20,000 bases of DNA from Chromera velia (GCA_018398765.1 JAHBMJ010002400.1:8947-28946); one strand, 5' to 3'; positions 1 through 8,060 are shown, counted from the first letter of the stretch. Notes: a model not told the origin generated them from the letters alone. Numbers and translations: made by a program.

Positions 1-14
1 CCAGGCCGGGGATC

Positions 15-90
15 GAGCTTATATGGGGGCGGGGGCGGGCCGCGCTTCCCGCCGGCCACCGCTCGATCGATCATTTCTCGATCGCCTCCA
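15..90. promoter_or_regulatory. GC-rich promoter-like segment with GATCGATC palindrome
   Basis: A G/C-only stretch (GGGGGCGGGGGCGGG followed by CCGCGC and GCCGGCC) is followed directly by CTCGATCGATC and a second TCGATCG about 14 bp later. The same arrangement, GC-rich block then TCGATCGAT, recurs at about 9980-10086 upstream of the mitochondrial carrier gene. Seen: composition and motif. Inferred: promoter or CpG-island-like element for the gene beginning near 429. No TATA box or initiator can be assigned. Confidence 0.3.
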
Positions 91-428
91 TATTTGTTTG
101 CGGGTCGGGTTCAAGATTGCCTGACAGGACAACACAAGCGACAAAAAGAATGTGTTAACCACTCACTACTGACCCTGCATCTTAACTGATGATGCAGAAT
201 TTTCAAAGTCTGAGAGCAGCTCTCTTCACTGATTTTTCTGCTGCTTGCGAAGATTCCGTCTCCGGCCGTTGTTCTGAAAACATATATACAGCAGACGGGG
301 CTTCCTCACTCAACAAGTTGAGCTTGCACGTTCTCATTTCAGGACATTGAGTAAAAGACTTTGTGGCTGTAGAGCTTCAGAAACCGTCTCACCTTGGGGC
401 AGTGAAGAGACGTGCACTTACCAACTTG
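91..428 (+). other. 5' untranslated or intronic sequence upstream of zinc-finger gene
   Basis: No coding signal is apparent. A possible 3' splice acceptor (CTCATTTCAG) ends at 343, after which the frame used by the downstream gene opens from 351, following a TGA at 348-350. A non-coding first exon plus intron is possible but not demonstrable from sequence alone. Confidence 0.3.
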
Positions 429-1127
429 ATGTCTATGCATTGCTTTTTGCTCCTTTCGTTTCTGGCGGCTGTCGCGACAGGAGTCTTCCTACGCGGCAGG
501 CCAAAGAAAGTCTCCTCCCGTGTACTTTGGGGGCGGGTTCTTCGGGGTTGGTGCAGGAGGAGCGCAGAGATGTGGTTGCAGCGTGGGGAGTGCAACTCCG
601 TCAGGGACCGTCTCCATAAGATGGAAACGCCCCGTCTCCTTTTCTTGTTTGCACCAGCTCTGACTGCCGTCTCCACTTCACCTGTTGTCCGCTCTGCACT
701 TTCTGCCTCTGTCTCCGAGTCAGACCAGCACGAGAAGGCTGTTTCACCTTCAAACTTTCTGCAGCCCCTCCTCGACCCTTCCTTTTCCTCTTCCTCCACC
801 GGGAAGAAGAACGAGAAGCAGGGGAAACTGACACAGACAGTGGTGAGAGGGCCAGCGAGGGCGAGAGAAAAGGGCACCACTCAAGAGGTAGGAGGAGAAG
901 AGAAACAAGACAAAGAGCCGCTCAAGCCGTCCTGGAGGAGAGAGGGGGAGGAAGTGCTAGTGGAGATTCCCGCCATTGAGGGTCTCTCAGTGGGGGGTGA
1001 AGGAGACGGGAAGATGGAGACGGCGAAATTGTGGAAGTGCAATGAGTGCGGGGGGCTTTTCAAGACCTTGAGGGGACTCCACGTTCATGTAGCGCGCATG
1101 CACCGTCGGTGAGTGATCTTCACGCTG

Positions 1128-1178
<51 letters not shown>

Positions 1179-2103
1179 GGTGTTCATGAAGAAAAAGAGG
1201 GAGAAGAAGAAGAAACATATAGTCTGTCTGTCTGTCTGTCTCTCTCTCTGTCTCTCTGTCTCTCTATCTGTCTGTCTGTCTGTCGTCTGTCTGAGTCGGT
1301 TGAACGGTTGGTTCCGACGTCTCCTCGTTTGGCTTTCCCACATTCCGAACGGGAAGATTTGGAGCCATCGGGATCACCGACCGTACGTCCCACCCCCTCC
1401 CGGCTTCCCAGGGAACCCAATTTTTCCACCAGCGCAGAGGATCTCTGCAGCTTCCCCCGACGAAGACAATAGTAGCAATGGATTTCCAGCCCCGTCTCTC
1501 AGCCGCGCAGTCCCCCACAATAGAAACGATGACGATGAATGGAAGTGTCCAAAGTGTAAAGCGACCTTCTCAAGCGAACGAGGTCTGACGACCCACCAAA
1601 CCCACCCCAACGGAAAGAAGAGGTGCAAAGAGAACATCCAAGCAGCAGCAGCACTTCATGAGCCCCCTCCCCCCGCCCCCGCCCCCCCGCAGTCTTCCTC
1701 GTCTTCCAATCCGGACCCGAACCCTCCCCTCCCACCTCCCTCCCTTGCCTCTTCTTCTTCCTCCTCTTCGTCGTCGTCGTCCTCCTCCTCCGCTATCGCA
1801 GCAGCATTGCCGAATCCTCCGCCTCCCCCCGAAGACCCTCCCCCTGAAGCCCCACCATTATCGCAACCCCCCTTGGAGAAGGTCGTCACCAGGAAAATCA
1901 AGAAGGCTGCACCGAACAGAAGAGAACGAGCCAGAGCCAGATGCAGCCGCCGCCCCCGATCCCATGCCAGCCCCCGTCTCCGCCCCGGCCGCAGACCCAA
2001 TTCCGCCTCGGCTTCTGCTTCTGCTTCTTGCGACATCCCCCACCGAGCTTCCACGCATGACCAAGAGCATCAAAACCCGTCCCCTTCAGAAAAGGAATCC
2101 TGA
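429..2103 (+). CDS. Putative two-finger zinc-finger protein, two exons, Pro/Ser-rich
   Basis: Proposed exons are 429-1108 and 1296-2103. Exon 1 ends at a consensus donor (GTGAGT at 1109), and an AG at 1294-1295 restores the frame (phase 2). The start is the first in-frame ATG after an upstream stop. Residues 1-18 (MSMHCFLLLSFLAAVATG) resemble a signal peptide, which is odd for a nuclear finger protein, so the true start may differ. Finger 1 (from nt 1038, about residue 204) is C-x2-C-x12-H-x4-H with a GL before the first His. Finger 2 (from nt 1546) is C-x2-C-x12-H followed by another His and a Cys (C2HC-like). The C-terminal part is Pro-, Ser- and Arg-rich low complexity. CxxC...F...GL..H fingers occur in transcription factors and also at the N-terminus of R2-clade retrotransposons, but no reverse transcriptase follows here. 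A TGA ends the frame at 2101-2103 although the same frame stays protein-like beyond it. The exon structure is inference and the function is unknown. Confidence 0.4.
1109..1295 (+). other. Proposed intron built of (CTGT)n
   Basis: It begins with GTGAGT and ends in CTGTCTGAG. Most of its length is (CTGT)n in two blocks (about 1122-1178 and 1222-1293), separated by one copy of a purine-rich minisatellite unit. Joining the flanking exons keeps the reading frame through two zinc fingers. The stronger-looking acceptor at 1410-1411 would give the wrong phase. Only transcript data could fix the boundary. Confidence 0.35.
1122..1293. repeat. (CTGT)n microsatellite with one purine-rich minisatellite unit
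   Basis: Two (CTGT)n blocks flank copy A of a unit at 1181-1224 that starts TGTTCATGAAGAAAAA, runs through GAGAAGAAGAAGAAACATA and ends in AGTC leading into the next CTGT block. The same unit reappears three times at 2.55-2.79 kb. Confidence 0.9.
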
Positions 2104-2304
2104 GAGAGAGAAGAGGTTCCGGAGAAGGCTTTCGTCCCCACCAGCACCGTCGCTCTTTCGGTATGGGACTTTGAGAGTTTCGTTACCGCCAAAAGAGTCC
2201 TCCCGCAAGACACGAAGACACAACATCAGAAGAATCCCCCTCCGGAGGGGCGCCCCCCCACCCCCCCACCCCTGTCTAAAGACCATGACGGTGCCGGTCC
2301 CCAC
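2104..2304 (+). other. Open continuation of the zinc-finger frame past TGA
   Basis: After the TGA at 2101-2103 the same frame runs on without a stop and reads as mixed-composition sequence (for example STVALSVWDFESFVTAKR, then a Pro-rich stretch) until a T-rich non-coding-looking tract begins near 2305. It could be a disabled or mis-sequenced continuation, an alternatively spliced exon, or chance. Confidence 0.25.
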
Positions 2305-2549
2305 GTGCAGTTTTCTTTTTTTCTTTTTTATTTGTTGGTTTTTCTTATCTTGTCTTCTTTTCTTCTCTTTCTTGTCTTGAGTGGAAGCAGCAGAGGAGTA
2401 GCGTGTGAAACCAGTGATCACGTGAAAGTCTGTCGGGAGGTGGAGAGGCAAGGGGCGCTTAACTCTCACCTTTCGGGCCCCCTGCCCACGCTGTTTGATT
2501 GTTGGTGCTGTTCTTTTTGTCTTTGTTCTTTCTTTCTTTTTGTCTGTTG

Positions 2550-2590
2550 TGTTCATGAAGAAAAGGAGGGAGAAGAAGAAGAAACATATA

Positions 2591-2664
<74 letters not shown>

Positions 2665-2704
2665 GTTCATGAAGAAAAGAAGGGAGAAGAAGAAGAAACA
2701 TAAA

Positions 2705-2740
<36 letters not shown>

Positions 2741-2855
2741 GTGTGTGTTCATGAAGAAAAGAAGGGAGAAGAAGAAACATAAAGTCGGTCTGTCTGTCTG
2801 TCTGTCTGTCTGTCTGCCTGCCTGTCTGTCTGTCTGTCTGTCTGTCTGTCTGAGC
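2550..2855. repeat. Composite minisatellite: three purine units alternating with (CTGT)n
   Basis: Copies B (2550-2593), C (2664-2707) and D (2746-2786) of the purine-rich unit TGTTCATGAAGAAAAG...GAAACATAWAGTC are each followed by a (CTGT)n block of 40-75 bp. Copy D has lost one GAA triplet. Translations of this block on either strand ([17 protein letters not shown]) are repeat artefacts rather than proteins. Confidence 0.9.
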
Positions 2856-2856
2856 A

Positions 2857-2857
2857 G

Positions 2858-2893
<36 letters not shown>

Positions 2894-2949
2894 GCACGCA
2901 CGCACGCACGCACGCACACGCATCCACACACAACACACACACACACATA

Positions 2950-2994
<45 letters not shown>

Positions 2995-3009
2995 ATACAC
3001 GCACACGCA
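2857..3009. repeat. (CA)n / (CGCA)n microsatellite
   Basis: About 150 bp of alternating purine-pyrimidine CA dinucleotide with an internal CGCA tetranucleotide block (about 2889-2917) and a few CATA interruptions. It abuts the preceding (CTGT)n block almost directly. Confidence 0.95.
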
Positions 3010-3378
3010 TTCTTTCCATCTGGGCGGTCGGTCAAAAGAAGAGATCCAACCAGAAGAGAGGGTTTTATTGTGCCTTCACATGAAAAAGGGAGCCCCACAA
3101 GAAGAAATCAAAGGATGAAGGGAACCCCAGAAGAAGAGAAGGGCTGAGGCTGAAGACAGACTTCGTTAAGGGCGCTACGTCGTGACAGACCCTATGCGAA
3201 AGGAAATGAAAAGAAACGAACTCGTTCAGATGGAAAGAACGTGAAAGTGCAAGAGGGCAACCCTGCACTGGGCAGTGAAGGGCCGCAGGGTACGACTTAA
3301 GGCCTGGAGCTCTGGTACTCTTCCACTGAGAGCGCGCCAAAAGAAGAGAAAAAAACAGAAGAGAATGAAAAGAAGGCT

Positions 3379-3503
3379 CTGTCTGTGCGTCTGTGTCTGT
3401 CTGCCTTTGTCTGCTTGTTCGTGTGTCTGTCTGTCTATCTGCCTGTCTGTCCGAAAGAAAGGAAGCGTTTCGGAAAAAAGTGAAGTGAAGCAAAGACGAT
3501 ATA

Positions 3504-3535
<32 letters not shown>

Positions 3536-3548
3536 CGGTCTCTCTCTG

Positions 3549-3582
<34 letters not shown>

Positions 3583-3596
3583 ACACACACACACTC
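3379..3596. repeat. (CTGT)n, (TC)n and (CA)n blocks
   Basis: Imperfect CTGT blocks lie at about 3379-3450 and 3504-3536, then TCTCTG/TC repeats and a short (CA)n. The stretch between the CTGT blocks is purine-rich and ends in ATATAGTCTGTCTG, matching the 3' end of the 2.55-2.79 kb minisatellite unit, so it may be a degenerate fifth copy. Confidence 0.8.
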
Positions 3597-4215
3597 AACA
3601 CCAGTTGAAATGACAGAATGCATGAAGAGATGATGCCGTCAAGCAAGAAACCTTTTATTCCTGTTTGTCCTCTGTCCATTCACATTGTTCTCCGGAGGCT
3701 TGAGAAGTGATGAATGCCGAACAGGTACTGAACAAAAGGGCAAGAATAAAGAGGAAATAGGCTGGGCTCTTCTCCTCTGTTTTCTTCTCTTCTCTTCTCT
3801 CCTCTTCTGCCTTGTTGGCTTCCGCTCCCTTCTGACACAGCTGCATCGATGAATGTGTCTAGGAATGACACACGCTGATTTGGGCATCCTAGACAGCTTC
3901 ATTTCCTCCTTCTCTTTTCTCCTTTCCTCTTTTCTTGTCCTGTCTTTTGCGCATGCGAGACAGGAAGCGCCTCGCTCTCGTTTGCGAATCTGACCGAGAG
4001 AAAGAAATCGGCAGTCAGACTCACGACATGACGACATTTCAATGATTGCATGAGTTGCTCACCCCAAGACAAAGCTCAGAGAATGGAGGGAGGGCGGCAC
4101 TGAGCGTCGGTCGAAGTCGGAAGGAAACAAAGGCCATTCTAAGGATCGAAGAAAAGTGTTCTCGATGAGAATTCAGAGGCTTCCTATGCATATTCACTCG
4201 TGATCCGTGACGTGA
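3597..4215. other. No gene recognised between minisatellites and repeat-protein gene
   Basis: No open frame here looks coding. A GTGAGT donor-like site sits at 4212. An upstream exon of the Cys/His repeat gene, which lacks an ATG in its own frame, should lie somewhere in this stretch or further left, but I could not identify it. CT-rich tracts occupy 3781-3815 and 3903-3945. Confidence 0.4.
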
Positions 4216-4256
4216 GTATGTCATGTAAGACATGTATCCCTCGAAACGCTTTGCAG

Positions 4257-5253
4257 GGACAAGCAGAAGGAAAAGGGCCCGGAGGGGGGGAAAAGGCTCA
4301 AAAAAGAGTTCGGAAAGGCGGGGGTTCTCTGTTTTCACAAAAGATCATTTTCTACCTGTTCCCTGTGCCGTCCCTGGATACGCACTCGCTACAACTGCGA
4401 GCACGGGAGACCACGCTTTGAGTGCAGAGAGTGTGGGGGCAGTTCCATTTGTGCGCATGGGAGACAACGCTCTAAGTGCAAAGAGTGTGGGGGCGGCTCC
4501 ATTTGTGAGCATGGGAGACAACGTGAACAGTGCAAAGAGTGTGGGGGTGGCTACATCTGTGAGCATGGGAGAAAACGCTCTACGTGCAAAGAGTGTGGGG
4601 GCAGTTCCATTTGCGAGCATGGGAGAATTCGCTCTTCGTGCAAAGAGTGCGGTGGCAGCTCTTTTTGTGAGCATGGGAAAATACGGTCGAGGTGCAAAGA
4701 GTGCGGAGGCAGCTCTTTTTGTGAGCACGGGAGAATACGGTCTACGTGCAAAGAATGCGGGGGCAGTTCCATTTGTGAGCATGGGAGAATACGCTCTAGG
4801 TGCAAAGCGTGTGGGGGCCGTTCCATCTGTGAGCATGGGAGAGTACGCTCTCAGTGCAAAGAGTGTGGCGGCAGTTCCATCTGTGAGCATGGGAGACAAC
4901 GCTCTCACTGTAAAGAGTGCGGGGGCAGTTCCATCTGTGAGCATGGGAAACAACGCTCTAGATGCAAAGCGTGTGGGGGCCGTTCCATTTGTAAGCATGG
5001 GAGAATTCGCTCTACGTGCAAAGAGTGTGGGGGTGGCTCCATTTGTGAGCATGGGAGAATTCGCTCTACGTGCAAAGAGTGTGGGGGCAGCTCCATTTGT
5101 AAGCATGGGAGAATTCGCTCTTCGTGCAAAGAATGTGGGGGCAGCTCTATTTGTGAGCATGGGAGAAGACGCTCTCAGTGCAGAGAGTGTCGACTCCGAA
5201 AAGCTTCAACTGCCAGTGGCATCTCCAGGCAGACAGTAACGCCCTCTTTGTGA
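4257..5253 (+). CDS. Cys/His 18-residue tandem repeat protein (partial 5' end)
   Basis: The coding frame is open from 4216 to a TGA at 5251-5253 but contains no ATG, so a 5' exon is missing. A CTTTGCAG acceptor ending at 4256 is the proposed boundary. A degenerate 22-residue lead unit starts at 4357 (CSLC...NCEHGRPRFE). Then come 14 units of exactly 54 bp from 4423 to 5178, consensus CKECGGSSICEHGRIRSR, that is C-x2-C-x5-C-x-H-x6, and a truncated unit at 5179 (CREC). All three Cys and the His are kept in every full unit, while third codon positions vary (TGC/TGT, GGG/GGA/GGT), which singles out this frame as the translated one. The Cys/His spacing and Arg/Lys richness suggest a zinc-binding, nucleic-acid- or protein-contacting array. 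I recall similar repeats in algal and large-algal-virus proteins, without a defined biochemical role. The spacing differs from EsV-1-7 repeats. A GTAACG donor at 5236 may join it to the exon at 5509. Confidence 0.75.
4423..5178 (+). repeat. 14 x 54-bp in-frame tandem repeat
   Basis: Unit starts are spaced exactly 54 bp from 4423 to 5125. Units 8 and 11 share the variant CKACGGRSIC, and each is preceded by a unit ending RSR, so a three-unit (162-bp) block duplication is likely. Units 5 and 6 share SSFC. Because the unit is a multiple of three without stops, other frames also stay open for more than 750 bp, including the opposite strand. Confidence 0.95.
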
Positions 5254-5442
5254 TGCGAAGGAAAGGGTGCAAAGACATGCACACTTCAGATTGTGTAGTA
5301 TGTGCCAGAGTGCGGGGACGGTTCACACTACAGCTCGTGTTCGCCCGATGGAGGACTCAGGAACTTGCTGCACAGGTCGGTGGGCAGGCAGGTGGGTTGT
5401 GCCAGAGGTAGAGAGAGTGATTGGTGTGGGGTTCATTCCTGA

Positions 5443-5676
5443 TGTTCGTTTCGATTGGCACGCACGTGGAGGGTCCTTTGGTTGAAATGTTCTTTCTTCG
5501 ATTGGAAGGAAGAACCGAGGGTGCAAGCGATGATGGAAGCAGATGTTTGTCTTGTTTTTACAAAAAGTCGCTTTCGGGACAAGCGAGAGGGAGGGAATGA
5601 GTGTGGTCGCGTCGATTCTTCCACAGCAGAAACGGGGTATCACAGACTGCATGAGTGAGTTGACCCTCTCTCTCTG

Positions 5677-5747
<71 letters not shown>

Positions 5748-5829
5748 GTTCTGGCAATCCGAGCGTAGACTGAGGGAATTCAGATTGAAGACGGGGCTCC
5801 CGCTTGTCTTGCCCAGATTGGGACAATGA
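5443..5829 (+). CDS. Putative two-exon 3' end of a gene, unknown product
   Basis: Exon A (open from 5443 to 5654, possibly starting at 5509) ends at a GTGAGT donor. Exon B (5748-5829) follows a TGTGTGCAG acceptor. The splice restores a Glu codon, and exon B reads FWQSERRLREFRLKTGLP and onward to a TGA at 5827-5829. The 93-nt intron is almost all (TC)n then (TG)n. Exon A may be the continuation of the Cys/His repeat gene: a donor GTAACG at 5236 and an AG at 5507-5508 are both phase 0 and would make a 273-nt intron, close to the carrier gene's 274 nt. No domain is recognised in the Arg/Glu-rich sequence. Confidence 0.35.
5664..5744. repeat. (TC)n-(TG)n microsatellite
   Basis: About 45 bp of TC dinucleotide with few interruptions passes directly into about 35 bp of TG and ends in GCAG, so it would serve as the polypyrimidine tract of the proposed intron 5655-5747. 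Confidence 0.95.
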
Positions 5830-5936
5830 CAAGTCTCCGGTCACTTCGCTGGTTTCTCTGCAACGTGATGTGTTTTGGGTCGGGTCAGTCCGTTGAATTA
5901 AAATTGAAACTGAATCAGATGCTTGGTTGAAGTTGA

Positions 5937-6323
5937 ATGGACTGCCAGACGGATATAGCGCCTTCGGCTTCGAGAGAGACTAGTGAGAAGAGGAGAGCGA
6001 CGACGGAAGGGGGAAAGGCACAGGTGGGAAGGTCGAGACACCTGCTCTGCGACTTGGTTGCTTTTCATACTAGGCATCGATCGTTGTTCTGTTCCTACTC
6101 AGTCGTCTCACTTCTGTCTCAACTTTTTTCCTTTTCCTTCTATCAGCGTTTCCTTTCTTCTTCGCGGTTTTCCCAGGCCCGCCGCGCACCCATGCAGCTT
6201 CCAACGCCAGCGCACGTTCTGTCCAACAACTCCAGCGAGACTCCGTTGAAGGACTCGGACCTGTTCTTTGACCCTAGGGCATCGGCAAAGCTTCTTTCAC
6301 TCAACGCTGAAGTGCATTTATGA
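5937..6323 (+). CDS. Putative small two-exon protein (79 residues), unknown
   Basis: ATG at 5937. Exon 1 ends after CAG at 6023 with donor GTGGGA. Exon 2 begins at 6177 after a strong pyrimidine tract and TTTTCCCAG. Both junctions are phase 0, and the 153-nt intron happens to contain no in-frame stop, so an unspliced reading of 128 residues is also possible. The spliced product is hydrophilic, with ARRAPMQLPTPAHVLSN at the junction, and ends SLNAEVHL. The stop is TGA at 6321-6323. An AATAAA lies 57 nt downstream (6380-6385), supporting a 3' end here. No domain is recognised. It could also be the last exons of a gene starting further left. Confidence 0.35.
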   Translation: MDCQTDIAPSASRETSEKRRATTEGGKAQVGRSRHLLCDLVAFHTRHRSLFCSYSVVSLLSQLFSFSFYQRFLSSSRFSQARRAPMQLPTPAHVLSNNSSETPLKDSDLFFDPRASAKLLSLNAEVHL

Positions 6324-6379
6324 GCGGGAAGTGGAGCAGAATGGATGGATAGAGAGAATGGAAAGTCAATCGTTTGGGG

Positions 6380-6385
6380 AATAAA
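6380..6385 (+). terminator. Candidate polyadenylation signal AATAAA
   Basis: AATAAA lies 57 nt after the TGA of the small gene ending at 6323, a normal distance for a 3' UTR signal. Whether this organism relies on AATAAA is not known from the window. Confidence 0.3.
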
Positions 6386-6894
6386 GGTTGGGAGGTAGCC
6401 GGCAAGCCCTTTCTGTTTTGCTCTGCTCTGTTTGTGGGAAAATGAATGCGACCGGAGAGGAACCAGGAGAGATCGAGGGAGTGCCGCCTCTCTGTTTCTG
6501 CAAAGCCATTCATTCACGCAGAGATGAGATCATTGTAAAGAGCAATTAAGAAGAGAGCTAGAGAGCCCCTTCCTCCTTTCTCTCTACAGGCAGACAGCCG
6601 AAAAAAGAGGCAGACCTTGTTGGGCCCTGCCATTGCTTCCTCTCACGGAGCCTTTACTAATTGAAGGGCAAAAAGAGAAGAACGATGGAGAAAGGAGCTA
6701 TGCATGCACAGAACGGACGACCGGGATATACGACCGGGTCGCACTAGGAGGGTGGAGGGCAGCCGCACATCGGAGTAGACCGCTCATGAAGGTGCATGCA
6801 CGCCGGGCCGTCGCCGGCCGTTGCATTCATCCCTCTCGATCCCTAGCTCGATCCCTGTTCTGGCCGAATTAAACCGGGGAGGGGTCCGAGGGGG
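6386..6894. other. Intergenic; GC-rich patch with CTCGATCC repeats
   Basis: No gene is supported. The part at about 6795-6825 (GCCGGGCCGTCGCCGGCCG) is GC-rich and followed by CTCGATCC twice and, at 6905, GATCGATC, resembling the promoter-like segments at 15-90 and 9980-10086. No coding region can be tied to it. Confidence 0.4.
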
Positions 6895-8060
6895 GCATAT
6901 TCAGCGATCGATCACTAATGTACGTCAGTCGAAATGTATCAATTTCTTGTCTCAGGTTGTTTGCATGGACCAAAATGGTCTCGTGAAGCCTCGGCTTTAA
7001 TCCGCAGACTGATACATTTTTACATATCAGCATGGAACTCGGCATGGAAATCATACACTCAAATGAATCCTATTAAATGAATCCCACCAAATAAAAAAAT
7101 CAGTTTAGGTGTGATCTGTATAGACTGTAGATCGATCGACTTTTGAAGTGAAATAAGTTTAAGTTGTTTCTAGAGTTGTTTACTAGGTTGTTCATTATAG
7201 ATCTATCGATTTTTGGTGTTATGTGAGGTGAAAAAATAATATCATAACTTAAAAGTTTTAAATTCTAGTTTTAAAGATTGATTGATTAATAGGTTCTGCA
7301 CTAGGCCTTCCCGCTTTAATTTTAAAGTTGAAGCTGGATTTCATGATAAAAAATCTTAAAAGTTTTAATTAAAGTGCATGTGACAACTGATTTAGTGATG
7401 TCTTATCTAGTGTCTTATAGAGCACTGTTCTATAGGTACTGTTACGATTTTACATGTCTTATACAATTAAACAGTCGCCTCCCGCATTCATGTAAACAAA
7501 ATTAAACAAAGATTTGTCACTGCCGTTAGCACCGTTGCGGGGGCAACCTCTATAAAACAAAATGGCGACAGTGCTTCTAGCGTGGGGTATTGACTTAAAG
7601 TGTATTCCTAGCGTCTGGCCTATGCGTCTTTCATCTCTTCCTTCTATCCTGGTTACTGCTCTCGCTGCTTCTAGCAGTGCTTAAGGGCACCAGTGCCGCA
7701 CCACTGAGTCACTTATCACCTAGGCTCCCCATATTTAAAAAAAATAAAAAAGTAATTGCCTAAAATTGATTTTTGATTTTCTTTTTTTCTTTTTTTTTTT
7801 CTTTTCTAAACAACAGTTATGCATTGTGCAACACCTATGCAACACCCCAAACAACAGTTGTTCAGGTGTTGTTTTGGAAAATCAAAATTAAAAAAAAAAT
7901 TAATTAAGTTTTTAGCTTAATTTTCTTTTTTGTTTTCTTTTGATATAGGGAGCCTAGCTTATCACCGTTTTAACCTTTAAATAGCTAACTATCTAGCTAA
8001 CTGTATTGTTAATTAACAGACGAGATGACCTACAGATTCATGGCACCATTGGCACAATTC
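6895..8060. other. AT-rich island, non-coding
   Basis: Composition switches abruptly from GC-rich to strongly AT-rich, with runs such as TTTAAATTCTAGTTTTAAAG, and back near 8060. No long open frame occurs. A short direct repeat AAATGAATCC occurs at 7061 and 7075. A MITE-like element is inserted at 7720-7957. Confidence 0.7.
7720..7957. mobile_element. MITE-like element with TIRs and 8-bp target duplication
   Basis: The left end reads CTAGGCTCCCCATAT. The right end, reverse-complemented, reads CTAGGCTCCCTATAT, so the terminal inverted repeats match at 14 of 15 positions. The element is bounded by CTTATCAC at 7712-7719 and CTTATCAC at 7958-7965, a perfect 8-bp target-site duplication. At 238 bp, AT-rich and with no open frame, it is a non-autonomous element. 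An 8-bp duplication is typical of the hAT superfamily. A 9-bp reading (CTTATCACC on both sides) would leave unequal ends and point to Mutator-like elements. The interior has a hairpin-forming segment, CCAAACAACA paired with TGTTGTTTTGG, around 7844-7876. Confidence 0.8.

Noticed and set aside
1113-1472. Frames made of SVCLSVCLS or RQTDRQTD over CTGT tracts (also 2459-2782 and 3226-3613)
   Set aside because: Pure translation of a tetranucleotide repeat, with no flanking coding context.
1038-2103. N-terminus of an R2-type retrotransposon
   Set aside because: The zinc fingers resemble such elements, but no reverse transcriptase or endonuclease motif follows on either strand.
4345-5160. 271-residue minus-strand frame (PMLTNGAAPTLFARRANS repeats)
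   Set aside because: Mirror image of the same periodicity, with no independent support.
4423-5178. CRISPR-like regular array
   Set aside because: Units are contiguous, coding, 54 bp long and all similar; there are no unique spacers, and the host is eukaryotic.
4423-5178. EsV-1-7 domain array
   Set aside because: EsV-1-7 repeats have C-x4-C-x16-C-x2-H spacing; here it is C-x2-C-x5-C-x-H with 18-residue units.
4232-5239. 335-residue ATG-initiated frame over the 54-bp array
   Set aside because: It is open only because the unit length is a multiple of three. Its repeat (ALSAKSVGAVPFVSMGD) is not conserved at the protein level, while the +1 frame keeps every Cys and His with silent variation.
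7517-7570. Shared element with 16349-16400 (CACTGCC...GCACCGT...TATA)
   Set aside because: The similarity is a few short words with unequal spacing; too weak to call a common repeat.
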